Notes: generated by a model not told the origin, from the sequence alone. A stretch of 64,000 nt of DNA from SAR324 cluster bacterium (GCA_028282885.1 JANQGX010000038.1:124001-188000), one strand, 5' to 3'. Positions 37,293-48,023 are shown, numbered from the stretch's first letter. Numbers and translations: made by a program.

Positions 37293-39092
37293 ATGGTGAG
37301 TGACAATACCATACCCAAGATGTTTGCAGATACGGTTTCGCGCTCGAAACAGCAGGTTGCCATGCGTGTTAAAAAATTCGGGCTATGGCAGGATATTTCG
37401 TGGGAGGAGTATTACACAAGGGTTCGATATATCGGTTCAGCACTGGCATCCATGGGACTGGAGAGAGGTCAATCCGTATCCATCATCGGGGATAATTGTT
37501 GGGAATGGGTCACGGTGGATTTGGGGATTCAATGTGTCGGCGGAGTTGCCGTAGGGATTTATGCCACGAATGCGGCTCCACAGGTCGAATATGTCATCGA
37601 CCACTCTGATTCGGTTTTCTTTTTCGTGGAAAACGAAGAGCAGTTGGACAAGTGGCTGCAGTTCAAGGAGCGGACTACCAAGCTGAAGAAAGTGATCGTC
37701 TGGGATCTGGAAGGATTAAGAGATTACAATGATCCCCAGGTCATGTCGTTTCAGACTCTGCTGAATTTCGGGGAAAAAGTCTGCCAGGCACAGCCCGGTC
37801 TTTTTGACGAGCGGATGCAACAGGTCACTCCGGATGACTCCTCCGTTTTGATCTACACCTCAGGCACTACCGGTCCTCCCAAGGGCGCTGTTCTGACGCA
37901 TCGTAATATGTGCTGGATGGCCGATTCCATTCTCCAGGCTCTCCCCATGACGGAAAAGGATGAGGTGATGTCCTTCCTGCCCCTATGCCATATTTTTGAA
38001 CAGCTCTTTTCGGTCATAGGACACGCCTACCGGGGATATATCGTAAATTTTATTGAAAGTCCCGATACGGTCACCCAGAATATGAGGGAGATTTCACCAA
38101 CACTTGGATATGCAGTCCCCCGAATCTGGGAGAAGTACGCTTCCAGTATCCGCATTCGTATGTCGGATGCCGACTGGTTGAAGAAGCTGGTGTTCAATCT
38201 CTCACTTGCCGTCGGTAAAAAACGAGCCACGCTGAAAATGGGATTTAAACGAGTTCCTCTTTACCTGGAAATTCTCTATGGCCTGGCCTATTTCAGTGTC
38301 TTCAGGAAATTGAAAGAGCGCCTGGGTTTTGAACGCATGAGAGCGGCAGTTTCAGGCGCAGCTCCCATCTCCCGGGATGTGGTGCTTTTTTTTCAATCCA
38401 TCGGCATCAATATGCTGGAAGGGTACGGTCAGACAGAGGGAACCGGAGTCGCCTGTGTCTGCAGACCGGACAATGTCAAATACGGAACGGTTGGACCCCC
38501 ATTGCCGGGGCTGAAGGTCAAAATTGCCGATGATGGCGAAATCCTGGTCAAGTCCCCCTCGGTCTTTAAGGAGTATTATAAGAATCCCGAGGCGACCGCG
38601 GAAACGATTGTGGACGGCTGGCTGCACTCGGGTGATATCGGTGAACTGGATGAGGATGGTTTTCTTCGCATTACCGACCGCAAGAAAGATATTATTGTCA
38701 CGGCAGGCGGAAAGAACATCACTCCCCAATACATCGAGAACAAACTCAAAGCCAGCACCTATATCAACGATGCTATTGTTATCGGTGACCAACGTAAATT
38801 CCTGTCCGTTCTGATCATGATTGACGAAGACACGGTGGTCAAATATGCCCAGGACAACAAGATACAGTTTTCCACTTACAGGGATCTTACCCAATCCGAA
38901 CAGATCGGTGAATTGATCCGGGGAGAACTGGATGCCGTCAATAAAACGCTCTCCAGGGTGGAACAGCCCAAGAAATTCAGAATCCTGCCCAAGAAGCTTT
39001 ATGTGGAAGATGGGGAAGTAACCCCAACCATGAAGGTCAAGCGTAGTTTTGTACATAAAGCCTTTTCAGATCTTATTGAATCCATGTATTAA
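37293..39092 (+). CDS. AMP-dependent long-chain acyl-CoA synthetase/ligase
   Basis: YTSGTTGPPKGAVLTHRNM, GYGQTEGTG, SGDIGELDEDGFLRITDRKKDIIVTAGGKNITP. ATG at 37293 follows the livF stop; ORF track start at 37206 overlaps livF. Confidence 0.9.
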   Translation: MVSDNTIPKMFADTVSRSKQQVAMRVKKFGLWQDISWEEYYTRVRYIGSALASMGLERGQSVSIIGDNCWEWVTVDLGIQCVGGVAVGIYATNAAPQVEYVIDHSDSVFFFVENEEQLDKWLQFKERTTKLKKVIVWDLEGLRDYNDPQVMSFQTLLNFGEKVCQAQPGLFDERMQQVTPDDSSVLIYTSGTTGPPKGAVLTHRNMCWMADSILQALPMTEKDEVMSFLPLCHIFEQLFSVIGHAYRGYIVNFIESPDTVTQNMREISPTLGYAVPRIWEKYASSIRIRMSDADWLKKLVFNLSLAVGKKRATLKMGFKRVPLYLEILYGLAYFSVFRKLKERLGFERMRAAVSGAAPISRDVVLFFQSIGINMLEGYGQTEGTGVACVCRPDNVKYGTVGPPLPGLKVKIADDGEILVKSPSVFKEYYKNPEATAETIVDGWLHSGDIGELDEDGFLRITDRKKDIIVTAGGKNITPQYIENKLKASTYINDAIVIGDQRKFLSVLIMIDEDTVVKYAQDNKIQFSTYRDLTQSEQIGELIRGELDAVNKTLSRVEQPKKFRILPKKLYVEDGEVTPTMKVKRSFVHKAFSDLIESMY

Positions 39093-39313
39093 TGGATTTA
39101 TCATAATATTCATCTTTTTTTCTTAGCTTAAGCACCATAACGTGGCTTGAAGAGAACAATCAGGTAATTCCTGGCAAGCATCCTGCAGTTTATTACAGTA
39201 GGATTTCGTAAGCCGATCGGTTGGCTTTCTGCTTCTTTAAAAACAAAACAGATTGCTGAAGACGACCCCGTCCATATTTTGTTTCAATGATCCGTTAATA
39301 CAAAAAGACCAAA

Positions 39314-41437
39314 GTGCCCATGGTTTCATCCGACTGGTGGCCTGACTTTCTAAAGCATGCCAAGGCGATCAATAAAACCGAGCGACCCACTTCGGAGTTT
39401 TCCCGAAAACTGAATGACACCCTGAGACTGTTTCATCTGCTGGTGGACAAACCTGATGAGTTGCAAAACGTGGATCGGCAGGATATGAACTCCTGGCTGG
39501 TCAGTGCCGAGGAATTTGTCAAAGACGTCAAACAGCGGGAATTCGAAACCGGGAATCCCACCAAAAGGGCATTCTATATCAGTTTTCACAAATCTGTGAC
39601 CCAGGGTTTGGAAACTGCAACCTCTCTGGTCTCGACCCTTGCTCCTGTTGTTAACAAGACGACAGACTCAAAAGAAGCGAATGGTCATCCGCCCTTACCC
39701 GGGCAGGATAAAACCATTCCGGAAAAACCGGTTGCTGCTTATGATGCCAGACGATACGGCAAAACCCTTACCGAGCTTAAACGTCGATACATCGAAATAA
39801 TGGAGGCCAGGCATCAGGAAAAGAAGAAAAAGGGCTTGAAGGATACCACCGCCGATGAAGCCGACCGATTAAATGGCTTCAGTCATATTGCCGCGCACTG
39901 GCTGAAGCATCTGCACGCACTGGAATTCGCACTGGATGTTCTGGAGAGAAATCTGAATCTGAACCATTATCCCCTGGACAAACAACCCCTGCCCCTGCAA
40001 TTCAGACTGGAGCAGGATGTCTCTCCGCTGCTTTTCAGGCTGGTCAAGGCCAGCTATCGCAAACCCAACTCCGAAGATATTTCCATTCTGGATGTTATCA
40101 ATGAGTGTTACAGCATTCCCATGTTCCTTAAGGAAGGGCAGCAGCTGGTGGATGATCCTGAAGTGATACGATTCCTGAGGTTGCATTCGGAGGAAAACAA
40201 CCTGCTTCACTTCAGGCCCGACAGCCTGAGCCAGGTGGCCAAACAGATGTATCACATCCTGGTCAACACCATCAATCGCATCAAAACTGTTTTCGAAGCG
40301 GTGGTTAATGCCATCAATCAAACCCCGGTAACAGATCTTGAATTTGCCTTTGCTGATATCAACCCGGATGAATGCAGAACCCTGCTCAGAAAAAAGTTCC
40401 AGAGCCTGTTGCCTGTTATCAATGAAAGGCATTATCGCGAAGAAACCAAAAAACCGGATCGTGAGCAAAGTACGCGAACAAAAGAGACCGCAGAGGATTT
40501 CCACAGGGAGTTCCAACAGTTAAAAGAGGAACTGTTCGGCAACCTCAAAACAACCATGGCGACAGCATATTGGCTGAGAAAAATGCTGATTTCCAATTTG
40601 CGCACTAACTTCTCCCTGGAAAAAAAGCAAAAATCTGAAAAACCGACGGATGAAAAACAATCGGCGGAACCGGAAATGGATCTCTCCCATCATCTGGTGG
40701 TGGGAACCAGTATCACTATTGGTGATGAAGATATTGCTACTTTTTATATTAATCCGGATGATATCACCACCAGTGAAATGAGCCTGCAGCGTGTGGATCG
40801 AACGGACAAATGGATTGCTGTCCGGAAAAGTGAAAAAACCCATCGACTCCTCAAGAAAGATTTTTTCGGTGTCATCAAAAATTTTCTGGATAAGGACCTC
40901 AACCCTGCCCTGGAAGAATACGGATTCCATAAGGTGGATCTGAACGGTCAACTGTTACCGGAAATCCATGAGCGACTGGCCGATGAAGCCCGCATCGAAG
41001 CGATACGTTCGGCTGTCCTGGGAACGATAATCACCAATCTTGAGGAGTTTAAGGAGAGTACCGAGTTTCACCACACCCTGAAGCGTTACTTCAAAAAACC
41101 CGACTATGATAACGTTCACTACCCTGCCAGTGAAAAACTTGCCCTGGTCGCCAAGGGTTTGATGCATAGCAAAACATCCATCCTGCAAATGAAGTATCGA
41201 AGGGTGCTAAGAGTGCGCAAGGAGATCGATGAACACCTCAGACAACTGGTACATGCCCTGGAAAACGAACCCATGTCAAGACAGCAGGCCGAAGACTTCC
41301 AGGCGGATCAACAACACACCAAATCCCTTGTTGGAGTCTTGAAAAAGGTCCAGCAGATCATGATCTACGCCAGACCTTCCCTGGTCGATGTTAAGCTTGA
41401 AGCGGAGAGCGATGCGGATTTTGTAGTCAAGGCTTGA
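39314..41437 (+). CDS. Large uncharacterised charged, probably alpha-helical cytoplasmic protein
   Basis: 707-aa uninterrupted ORF; GTG or similar start; no signal peptide, TM or motif that I recognise. Confidence 0.7.
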   Translation: MPMVSSDWWPDFLKHAKAINKTERPTSEFSRKLNDTLRLFHLLVDKPDELQNVDRQDMNSWLVSAEEFVKDVKQREFETGNPTKRAFYISFHKSVTQGLETATSLVSTLAPVVNKTTDSKEANGHPPLPGQDKTIPEKPVAAYDARRYGKTLTELKRRYIEIMEARHQEKKKKGLKDTTADEADRLNGFSHIAAHWLKHLHALEFALDVLERNLNLNHYPLDKQPLPLQFRLEQDVSPLLFRLVKASYRKPNSEDISILDVINECYSIPMFLKEGQQLVDDPEVIRFLRLHSEENNLLHFRPDSLSQVAKQMYHILVNTINRIKTVFEAVVNAINQTPVTDLEFAFADINPDECRTLLRKKFQSLLPVINERHYREETKKPDREQSTRTKETAEDFHREFQQLKEELFGNLKTTMATAYWLRKMLISNLRTNFSLEKKQKSEKPTDEKQSAEPEMDLSHHLVVGTSITIGDEDIATFYINPDDITTSEMSLQRVDRTDKWIAVRKSEKTHRLLKKDFFGVIKNFLDKDLNPALEEYGFHKVDLNGQLLPEIHERLADEARIEAIRSAVLGTIITNLEEFKESTEFHHTLKRYFKKPDYDNVHYPASEKLALVAKGLMHSKTSILQMKYRRVLRVRKEIDEHLRQLVHALENEPMSRQQAEDFQADQQHTKSLVGVLKKVQQIMIYARPSLVDVKLEAESDADFVVKA

Positions 41438-41582
41438 TCGATGTTCAACAGGACACTTTCCTGAAAATCAACCGGTAAAAGAGACCCGGAACCGCAACCA
41501 AAGAACTTCAACAATAAATCATCGGGTACCGGATATGAAAAACTACTCGCAGACTTCCCTTTATCGACACTCCGGGGCCCAA

Positions 41583-42941
41583 TCAAAAGGTAATCTCATT
41601 GATGTCGTTCCCTTCGATTGTCGATTCTATTTGGACGGATTGTGTTGCCGGAAAGATGATTGTTGTCAATAGTCCTTTGCCTGGTCTGTTTTCGGCCCAG
41701 ATTCTGCCTTGATGCTCACGCACGATTTGGCTGCAAATGGCCAGCCCGATTCCTTTACCGCCGGATCCATCATCGGTTCTGCTGCTCTGTGTGAATTTTT
41801 CAAATATCATTTCCAGTTCATTCTCGGGGACACCGACGCTTTCGTCCTGAACTTCAATGATGATCTCTTCTCCCTCACCGGATTGGCCCGTCCTTTGAGA
41901 ACGAAGAACCATCCTGACTTCCGAGTTTCCAGGTGAAAACTTGATCGAGTTTTCCAGAATGTGTTTCAATGCTTTTTTTATCAGGCTGACATCGCATTCC
42001 ATGCTGACCATACCTTCCGGCTTTTCAAAAACAAGATTGATATTTTTCTCCCGAAGGAGCTCCTTCAGGTCTTCCCTGAAGGTATCCAGAGCCTTGTTCA
42101 GATTGCTTAGCCTGAAATAATACTTAACCTCCCCGCTTTCCAGGGTGGAAAGGTCAAACAGGTTAAGAATAAAGGAAAACAGTTTTTTGCTGGCATTGTT
42201 AATATCGAGAAAATAGTCCGCCATCTTCTCAATCAGGGGATCGACCTTTTTTTTCAGGGATTTCGCCGCTTTGTCAAAACCGATTTCGGAAAGACTGTTA
42301 ATTTGATGGATGGGTGTTCTAAACTCATGACTCATGTTCTGGAGAAAAATATCCTTCAGCTTGTTGGCAACCTCCGCTTTCTCCAATGCATTTCTGAGCT
42401 CATTCGTCCGCAGTTTAACCGATTCTTCCAGATGTTCGCTGTAGATCTCGAGGTTTTCTTTTAGCCGGTACAAATCCGAAACATCGGTTTGGTAACAGAT
42501 CAACCCCTTGTCAGGATCATCACCGAGTTTTACTGCAGTGAGTTCCAGCCACTGCTCAACATCTTCATCAGTCTCCATGCGGTACACACATTTACCTGTC
42601 GAACCGCCCGATTTTTGAACAGACTCCAGGTATTCCCCAACTCTTTCCCGATCCTCTTCCATGACGAAATCCAGAAAACCCCGCTTCACCAAATCTCTTT
42701 TCGGTCTATTGTAGATTCTGGCCGTCTCTTCGTTCGGATGCAGAACAACGCCATTCAGAACTTCAAAAACAGCTATTGGAGCCAAATTAAGTGCCAGGTC
42801 CGATCTGCTCTTTGGCCCCAAGACTTCCTCTGATGTGCTCTGATCGGTTTCACCAATACCCAAATCCTGAAGCCTATTTTTGAGTAGTTGAATTTCCTTT
42901 AAAATGTCGGCACGTGATACGTCTCGCCCCATCGGTTTCAT
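41583..42941 (-). CDS. PAS-domain sensor histidine kinase
   Basis: 452 aa; NMSHEFRTPIHQINSLSEIG (H-box), KHILENSIKFSPG (N-box), GGKGIGLAICSQIVREHQGRIW. Confidence 0.92.
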   Translation of the reverse strand: MKPMGRDVSRADILKEIQLLKNRLQDLGIGETDQSTSEEVLGPKSRSDLALNLAPIAVFEVLNGVVLHPNEETARIYNRPKRDLVKRGFLDFVMEEDRERVGEYLESVQKSGGSTGKCVYRMETDEDVEQWLELTAVKLGDDPDKGLICYQTDVSDLYRLKENLEIYSEHLEESVKLRTNELRNALEKAEVANKLKDIFLQNMSHEFRTPIHQINSLSEIGFDKAAKSLKKKVDPLIEKMADYFLDINNASKKLFSFILNLFDLSTLESGEVKYYFRLSNLNKALDTFREDLKELLREKNINLVFEKPEGMVSMECDVSLIKKALKHILENSIKFSPGNSEVRMVLRSQRTGQSGEGEEIIIEVQDESVGVPENELEMIFEKFTQSSRTDDGSGGKGIGLAICSQIVREHQGRIWAENRPGKGLLTTIIFPATQSVQIESTIEGNDINEITF

Positions 42942-43097
42942 GCTCCTGTTGGATAGAATTTGAACTATACACTCTCATCCTACCCGAAAACAAAACTTTG
43001 CACAAGAGAACTGAAAAATAGAAGCTTTTTGCCGAATCGGTAAGAAAGGATTGCGTGGTTGTTGATCAGGTGAACAGTATAAACTGAAGATTTGGGA

Positions 43098-43117
43098 GGG
43101 GAGTGACTACTCCCCTT
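43098..43117. other. Perfect hairpin downstream of the aldehyde dehydrogenase gene (terminator-like, no U-tract on the gene strand)
   Basis: AGGGGAGT-gact-ACTCCCCT, 8-bp perfect stem, tetraloop. Confidence 0.55.
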
Positions 43118-43124
43118 TCGCTTT

Positions 43125-44567
43125 CTAATAGCTCATGTAAACCACGCGTGTCTGGAGATACTCTTCCATACCGTGCTTCCCATCATCACCGCCGATTCCG
43201 GATTGTTTCCAACCTGCATGAAATCCCTGGTAAGCCTCGCTCTGTCTGCGGTTGATGTAAAGTTCGCCTGCCTGAATTTCATTGCTGAATTTAAGAGCAG
43301 TGTGATAGCTGCTGGTGTAAAGATTTGAGGTTAAGCCAAACTGACAGTCGTTTGCCAGTGCCAGGGCATCATCCACTGTGTCGAACACCATGATGGGTAG
43401 GACAGGACCGAAGATCTCCTCATGCATGATATCCATGGAGTGATCACAGTCTGCAAGGACGGTTGGCGGGTAAAAGGCGCCCTCCATTTGTGGAACTTCC
43501 CCGCCAAGCAACAATGTAGCCCCTTGTCCCACCGCATTTAACACCATATTGTGCACTGTCTCCACAGCATCACGATTGATCATGCAACCCATGTTGGCTT
43601 CCGGATTTTTGACACCATCGCCCCAGGTGACCTCATTCATCGCCACCTTGATCTTTTCCATGAAAGCTTCGGCAACCCCACTTTGTACATATACGCGTTC
43701 GGTACAACTGCAAACCTGACCGGCATTGGAAATTCTGGCGGCCGTGATGGCAGCTATAGCGGCATCCAGATCTGCATCGTTCATCACAATCGCAGGAGCT
43801 TTTCCTCCCAGTTCCAGGGAAACCTTGGTCACGTTGGTTGCACAGGAGGTCATGATTTTCTGGCCAGTGGGAACACTGCCGGTGACTGTTACGAAACCGA
43901 CATCAGGATCTTCGGACAGTCCTTTCCCAGTAACAGACCCCTTACCGGTAATGATATTAACCACACCTTTGGGAAAATCAATCTCGTTCAGAATCGTTGC
44001 AAGAATCAGGGCAGAGCAAGGGGTGTCGGTGCTGGGTTTCAGGATGACCGTGTTTCCGGTAATCAGTGCCGGCCCCAATTTACGGGCTAGAACATAAAAC
44101 GGAAAATTCCAGGGCAGAATACAGGCTACCACCCCGATGGGTTCCTTATAGAGAAAGATATTCTCGTTTTCATCATCGCTGGGGATAACCTCCCCTTCAA
44201 TTCTCCTCGCCCATTCCGCATGATATTCCAGGAGTTCAGCTCCACAAAGAACTTCACCGGTTGCCTGTTTTAATGGCTTTCCCTGTTCGCGTGAGATGGT
44301 CAGGGCCAGAAGATCCACTTTATCGTTGATAGCTGCGGCCAGTTTTTTCATAATAAGACCCCGTTCAAAAGCAGGTGTTTTGCGCCAACCCGGCTGCGCA
44401 GCCTTGCAGGATTGAACAGCACGCTTAACATCCTCTGCTGTGCAGGCAGGGACCTTGCCTACCAGTGAATTATCAGCAGGATTGTATACTTCGATTACCT
44501 CACCGGAGGTGGCATCTTCAAATTGACCGTCAATAAAAACCTGATAATCAGTTGCATCATTAGACAT
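43125..44567 (-). CDS. NAD(P)-dependent aldehyde dehydrogenase (AldA/lactaldehyde DH-like)
   Basis: 480 aa; VTGSVPTGQKIM, VSLELGGKAPAIVMNDADLD, NAGQVCSCTERVYV, EEIFGPVLPIM. Confidence 0.92.
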   Translation of the reverse strand: MSNDATDYQVFIDGQFEDATSGEVIEVYNPADNSLVGKVPACTAEDVKRAVQSCKAAQPGWRKTPAFERGLIMKKLAAAINDKVDLLALTISREQGKPLKQATGEVLCGAELLEYHAEWARRIEGEVIPSDDENENIFLYKEPIGVVACILPWNFPFYVLARKLGPALITGNTVILKPSTDTPCSALILATILNEIDFPKGVVNIITGKGSVTGKGLSEDPDVGFVTVTGSVPTGQKIMTSCATNVTKVSLELGGKAPAIVMNDADLDAAIAAITAARISNAGQVCSCTERVYVQSGVAEAFMEKIKVAMNEVTWGDGVKNPEANMGCMINRDAVETVHNMVLNAVGQGATLLLGGEVPQMEGAFYPPTVLADCDHSMDIMHEEIFGPVLPIMVFDTVDDALALANDCQFGLTSNLYTSSYHTALKFSNEIQAGELYINRRQSEAYQGFHAGWKQSGIGGDDGKHGMEEYLQTRVVYMSY

Positions 44568-44619
44568 AGGTATTCTCCTGTATGGGTGAAAATTTTGATT
44601 TTGATCGAGGCAATGAAAC

Positions 44620-44710
44620 GGATCCCTGAAAATCCCGGCCTGGGCTCTTGTCTGCTGTTCGAGGAGGAGTGTCGAACGGGAGGGTCAATCGCCGGGATTT
44701 TCAAGGAACC
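44620..44710. repeat. Nested inverted-repeat element between amidohydrolase and aldehyde dehydrogenase genes
   Basis: Outer arms GGATCCCTGAAAATCCCGGC (44620-44639) and GCCGGGATTTTCAAGGAACC (44691-44710), 17/20 complementary; inner GTTCGA...TCGAAC stem. Confidence 0.75.
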
Positions 44711-44762
44711 GATATGATCTCTGCCCGATTGATTTTGAGAGCTGTCATCTGCGATAATAGAG

Positions 44763-46025
44763 TTATTCTTCGATTCGTGGCATCTTTTGTCCATTCTTAT
44801 AGACAGATTTTATCCTGTTTCGATCCCGTAGAATGGCAATCTCATCCAAGGGATTCCCATCCACCAGGATGAGATCGGCCAGTTTTCCTTTTTCTATGGT
44901 GCCGATTTTTTTCCCAACCCCCAGAATTCTGGCGTTTATCTTGGTAGCGGAAACAATTACGTCCATAACAGGACGACCCGAATTCACCTGGTGTTCCAGT
45001 TCGATGGCATTTCTGCCCATGGGGCTCAAGGCATCGCTCAGATAATCTGATCCACAACCGATGGGAATTCCCGCCTTCCAGGATTTTTCAAAAGTCTCTT
45101 TTTTGATCTCAATCACTATTTTGGCCTTGGCAACATATTCTGCCGGGATTCCATCCCCGGGTGTTGATGCTGCAAGGGCCCTTCCCATGGAAAGGGTGGG
45201 AACCAGCATGGTTCCATGTTGAACCATCATTTCAATGGCTTCGTCATCGGCAATAGATCCGTGTTCGATAATGTCTACTCCGGCCTTGATGGCGTTTTTG
45301 ATTCCCAATGCACCCTGGGAATGCGATGAAGCCATCACACCACCGGCATTGGCCGCATCGGTGATAGCTTTTATCTCTTCAACGGAGTATTGGGACATAA
45401 ACGGCGAATCTCTCTCGGAAAGGACACCGCCAGTGGTGCAAAGTTTTATGAAATCCGCCCCTTTTCTCAACTGCTTTCTGGCTGCCCGACGACATTGATC
45501 AATACCGTCAGCTATCTCAACCAGTCCGCGTTCCCGAACCCAATCTTCAGGCAATGAGTGAAAAGGATCCCCATGTCCCGCTGTCTGACAAATCATGGTC
45601 CCGCAGGCAAAGATCCTGGGCCCCGGAATGGCCCCCTCTTCTACGGAAGCCTTGAGATGAATCGCATTCAGATCTCCGCAATCCCTTACAGATGTATAAC
45701 CCTGATCCAACAACCTCAATAAATCCGAGGCGGATCTCAACAGACGGACTTCCGGGGAGATAACCATCAGCTCTTTGGGATCATTAGTCCTCAATCCCTG
45801 TAAATGGATATGTGAGTCGATCAGGCCGGGCATCAGGGTAAGGCCTGTGGCGTCGGTGATTTCCGCATCCTCTGGCCTGAACTCGGGATCTTTCCTACCC
45901 GCATAGGTAATTGTATCTCCCTCCACCACCACCATGGCATCGGGTACAGGTTCCCCTCCATTCCCATCGATCAGGTAAACGCCGGAGAATATCTTTATAG
46001 ACTTATTATCCGTCATGATTTCCAT
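44763..46025 (-). CDS. Metal-dependent amidohydrolase (Xaa-Pro dipeptidase / imidazolonepropionase-like)
   Basis: 420 aa; LMPGLIDSHIHLQGL, SVRDCGDL, GADFIKLCTTGGV, ASSHSQGALGIKNAIKAGVDIIEHGS, GCGSDYL. Confidence 0.88.
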   Translation of the reverse strand: MEIMTDNKSIKIFSGVYLIDGNGGEPVPDAMVVVEGDTITYAGRKDPEFRPEDAEITDATGLTLMPGLIDSHIHLQGLRTNDPKELMVISPEVRLLRSASDLLRLLDQGYTSVRDCGDLNAIHLKASVEEGAIPGPRIFACGTMICQTAGHGDPFHSLPEDWVRERGLVEIADGIDQCRRAARKQLRKGADFIKLCTTGGVLSERDSPFMSQYSVEEIKAITDAANAGGVMASSHSQGALGIKNAIKAGVDIIEHGSIADDEAIEMMVQHGTMLVPTLSMGRALAASTPGDGIPAEYVAKAKIVIEIKKETFEKSWKAGIPIGCGSDYLSDALSPMGRNAIELEHQVNSGRPVMDVIVSATKINARILGVGKKIGTIEKGKLADLILVDGNPLDEIAILRDRNRIKSVYKNGQKMPRIEE

Positions 46026-47028
46026 CCTTCAGATAACAATCGTGGCAAGCCACCCAGTGGTTGGGGGCAATTTCTTTCAGTGTCGGGACTTCGGCCTTAC
46101 AGACGTCTGTCGCATCCGGACAACGTGGGTGAAAGTGACATCCTGTTGGAGGATTAAGGGGTGAAGGGATTTCACCCGAAACCGGCTCATAATCCATCGC
46201 GCGTTTGTCCAGCCTGGGGATCTCGTTCAGAAGCGCTTTTGTATAAGGGTGAACCGCCGCGTCAAACAGGGTTTCAGTTGTTGCACTCTCAACCAGCCGT
46301 CCGAGATACATCACCATCACCCGGTCGCTGATATGCTCAACGACACCGATGTCATGGCTGATGAAGAGATAGGTTAACTTCAGTTCATCCCGGAGTGCCA
46401 TAAACAGGTTGAGAATCTGCGCCTGTATGGAAACATCCAAGCCGGAAACGGATTCGTCACAGACAATGAGATGCGGATTTACCGCCAGGGCCCTGGCTAT
46501 TCCGATGCGTTGTCGTTGCCCACCGGAAAACTGGTGAGGATATCGTCTGCGAAAAGAGGGGTCCAGACCGCATCGTTTCATTAGATCTTCAATAAAACTA
46601 CCGTACTCCGACTTTGAAACCAGTTTGTGCACCCTCGGTGCTTCACCGATAATCGATTCCACTCTCATGCGGGGATTCAGGGATGACAAGGGATCCTGGA
46701 ATATCATCTGGATCTTGAGGGAGGCATTTTTGGCATCCCCGGGTTTCATTCTGGCGATATCCTTTCCTTGGTAACAGATTTCACCGCTAGTGGGTTGGGT
46801 GATGGCTGCCACCATCCTGCCGAGAGTCGATTTCCCACAACCCGATTCTCCCACCAGTCCAACCACTTCCCCCTGGTTGATCACAAAACTTACCTGATCC
46901 ACGGCATGAACCACCTCTTCATGTATATCAACACCGACTTTAGAGGCGATTTTGGCGGCAAAATCAATTCGTTTTATGAACCGCTTAGATACATTTTTGA
47001 TTTCGATTAAGGGTTGTTGATCCTTCAT
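46006..47028 (-). CDS. dppF: Oligopeptide/dipeptide ABC transporter ATP-binding protein
   Basis: Walker A GESGCGKST, FSGGQRQRIGIARALAVNPHLIVCDESVSGLDVSIQAQ, C-terminal Cys cluster CHFHPRCPDATDVC. Start set to MKDQQPL (ORF track start 47073). Confidence 0.9.
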   Translation of the reverse strand: MKDQQPLIEIKNVSKRFIKRIDFAAKIASKVGVDIHEEVVHAVDQVSFVINQGEVVGLVGESGCGKSTLGRMVAAITQPTSGEICYQGKDIARMKPGDAKNASLKIQMIFQDPLSSLNPRMRVESIIGEAPRVHKLVSKSEYGSFIEDLMKRCGLDPSFRRRYPHQFSGGQRQRIGIARALAVNPHLIVCDESVSGLDVSIQAQILNLFMALRDELKLTYLFISHDIGVVEHISDRVMVMYLGRLVESATTETLFDAAVHPYTKALLNEIPRLDKRAMDYEPVSGEIPSPLNPPTGCHFHPRCPDATDVCKAEVPTLKEIAPNHWVACHDCYLKDGNHDG

Positions 47029-48023
47029 GCCGTTCGGTTCTCTGGTGATGGTAAATAGGGATGAAAACAGCAAACCTTGTGTCCTTCCACCGGTTCCGTA
47101 ATCGGTGGAACCTTGCTACAAGCTTCATCCGCACGACTGCAACGCAGCCTGAACGCACAACCTTCCGGGAGATTCAGGAGTGACGGAGTCATGCCGGGAA
47201 TCTGTTTAAGAGGTTTCCCCCGGTGGTTATTCCCGGGAACCGAATCGATCAGTCCGACTGTATAAGGATGGAGGGGACGATCGATCACATCGCCTGTAAC
47301 TCCTTCTTCAACGATTTTCCCCGCATACATGACATGAACCTGGTCCGCCAGACCTGCCACCACCGTTAGATCGTGTGTTATCCAGATCATGGCCGTATTG
47401 TTCTCCCGACACAGTTTCTGAACTTCGTGTAAGATTTGTGCCTGGATGGTAACATCCAATGCCGTTGTCGGCTCATCTGCGATAATAAGATCGGGCTTGT
47501 TCAGCAGGGCAATGGCGATGGCAACACGCTGGCGCATCCCGCCGGAAAACTGGTGGGGATAGGCTTTGAGACGTTTTTCAGGCTCCGGGATACCTACCTG
47601 CTGCAGAGCTTCAACACATCTGCTAAAAGCTGATTTGCGATCAATGGACCTGTCATGTGCCCGGATAGCTTCAATCATCTGCAAATCGATACGAAGAACC
47701 GGGTTAAGCGTCATCATCGGGTCCTGGAAGATCATGCTGATACCGTTTCCCCTTAAATCCCGAAGTTCCTTGTCGTTGAGCTTTCGTAGATCTTTGCCCT
47801 TGAACAGGAGATTCCCTTCGGTAATACGACCCGGATGATCCACCAATCCCAGAATGGAAAAGCCCGTGACCGATTTTCCGGAACCGGACTCTCCAACCAG
47901 ACCAAGGATTTTGCCCGGTTGAATCGACAGGCTGACTCCGTCTACAGCCCTGGCGACACCATCGCGGGTATAGAAATAGGTTTTCAGCCCTTTGACATCG
48001 AGAATGGACTCCTCCCTAGTCAT
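47025..48023 (-). CDS. dppD: Oligopeptide/dipeptide ABC transporter ATP-binding protein
   Basis: 332 aa; [46 protein letters not shown]. Confidence 0.9.
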   Translation of the reverse strand: MTREESILDVKGLKTYFYTRDGVARAVDGVSLSIQPGKILGLVGESGSGKSVTGFSILGLVDHPGRITEGNLLFKGKDLRKLNDKELRDLRGNGISMIFQDPMMTLNPVLRIDLQMIEAIRAHDRSIDRKSAFSRCVEALQQVGIPEPEKRLKAYPHQFSGGMRQRVAIAIALLNKPDLIIADEPTTALDVTIQAQILHEVQKLCRENNTAMIWITHDLTVVAGLADQVHVMYAGKIVEEGVTGDVIDRPLHPYTVGLIDSVPGNNHRGKPLKQIPGMTPSLLNLPEGCAFRLRCSRADEACSKVPPITEPVEGHKVCCFHPYLPSPENRTA

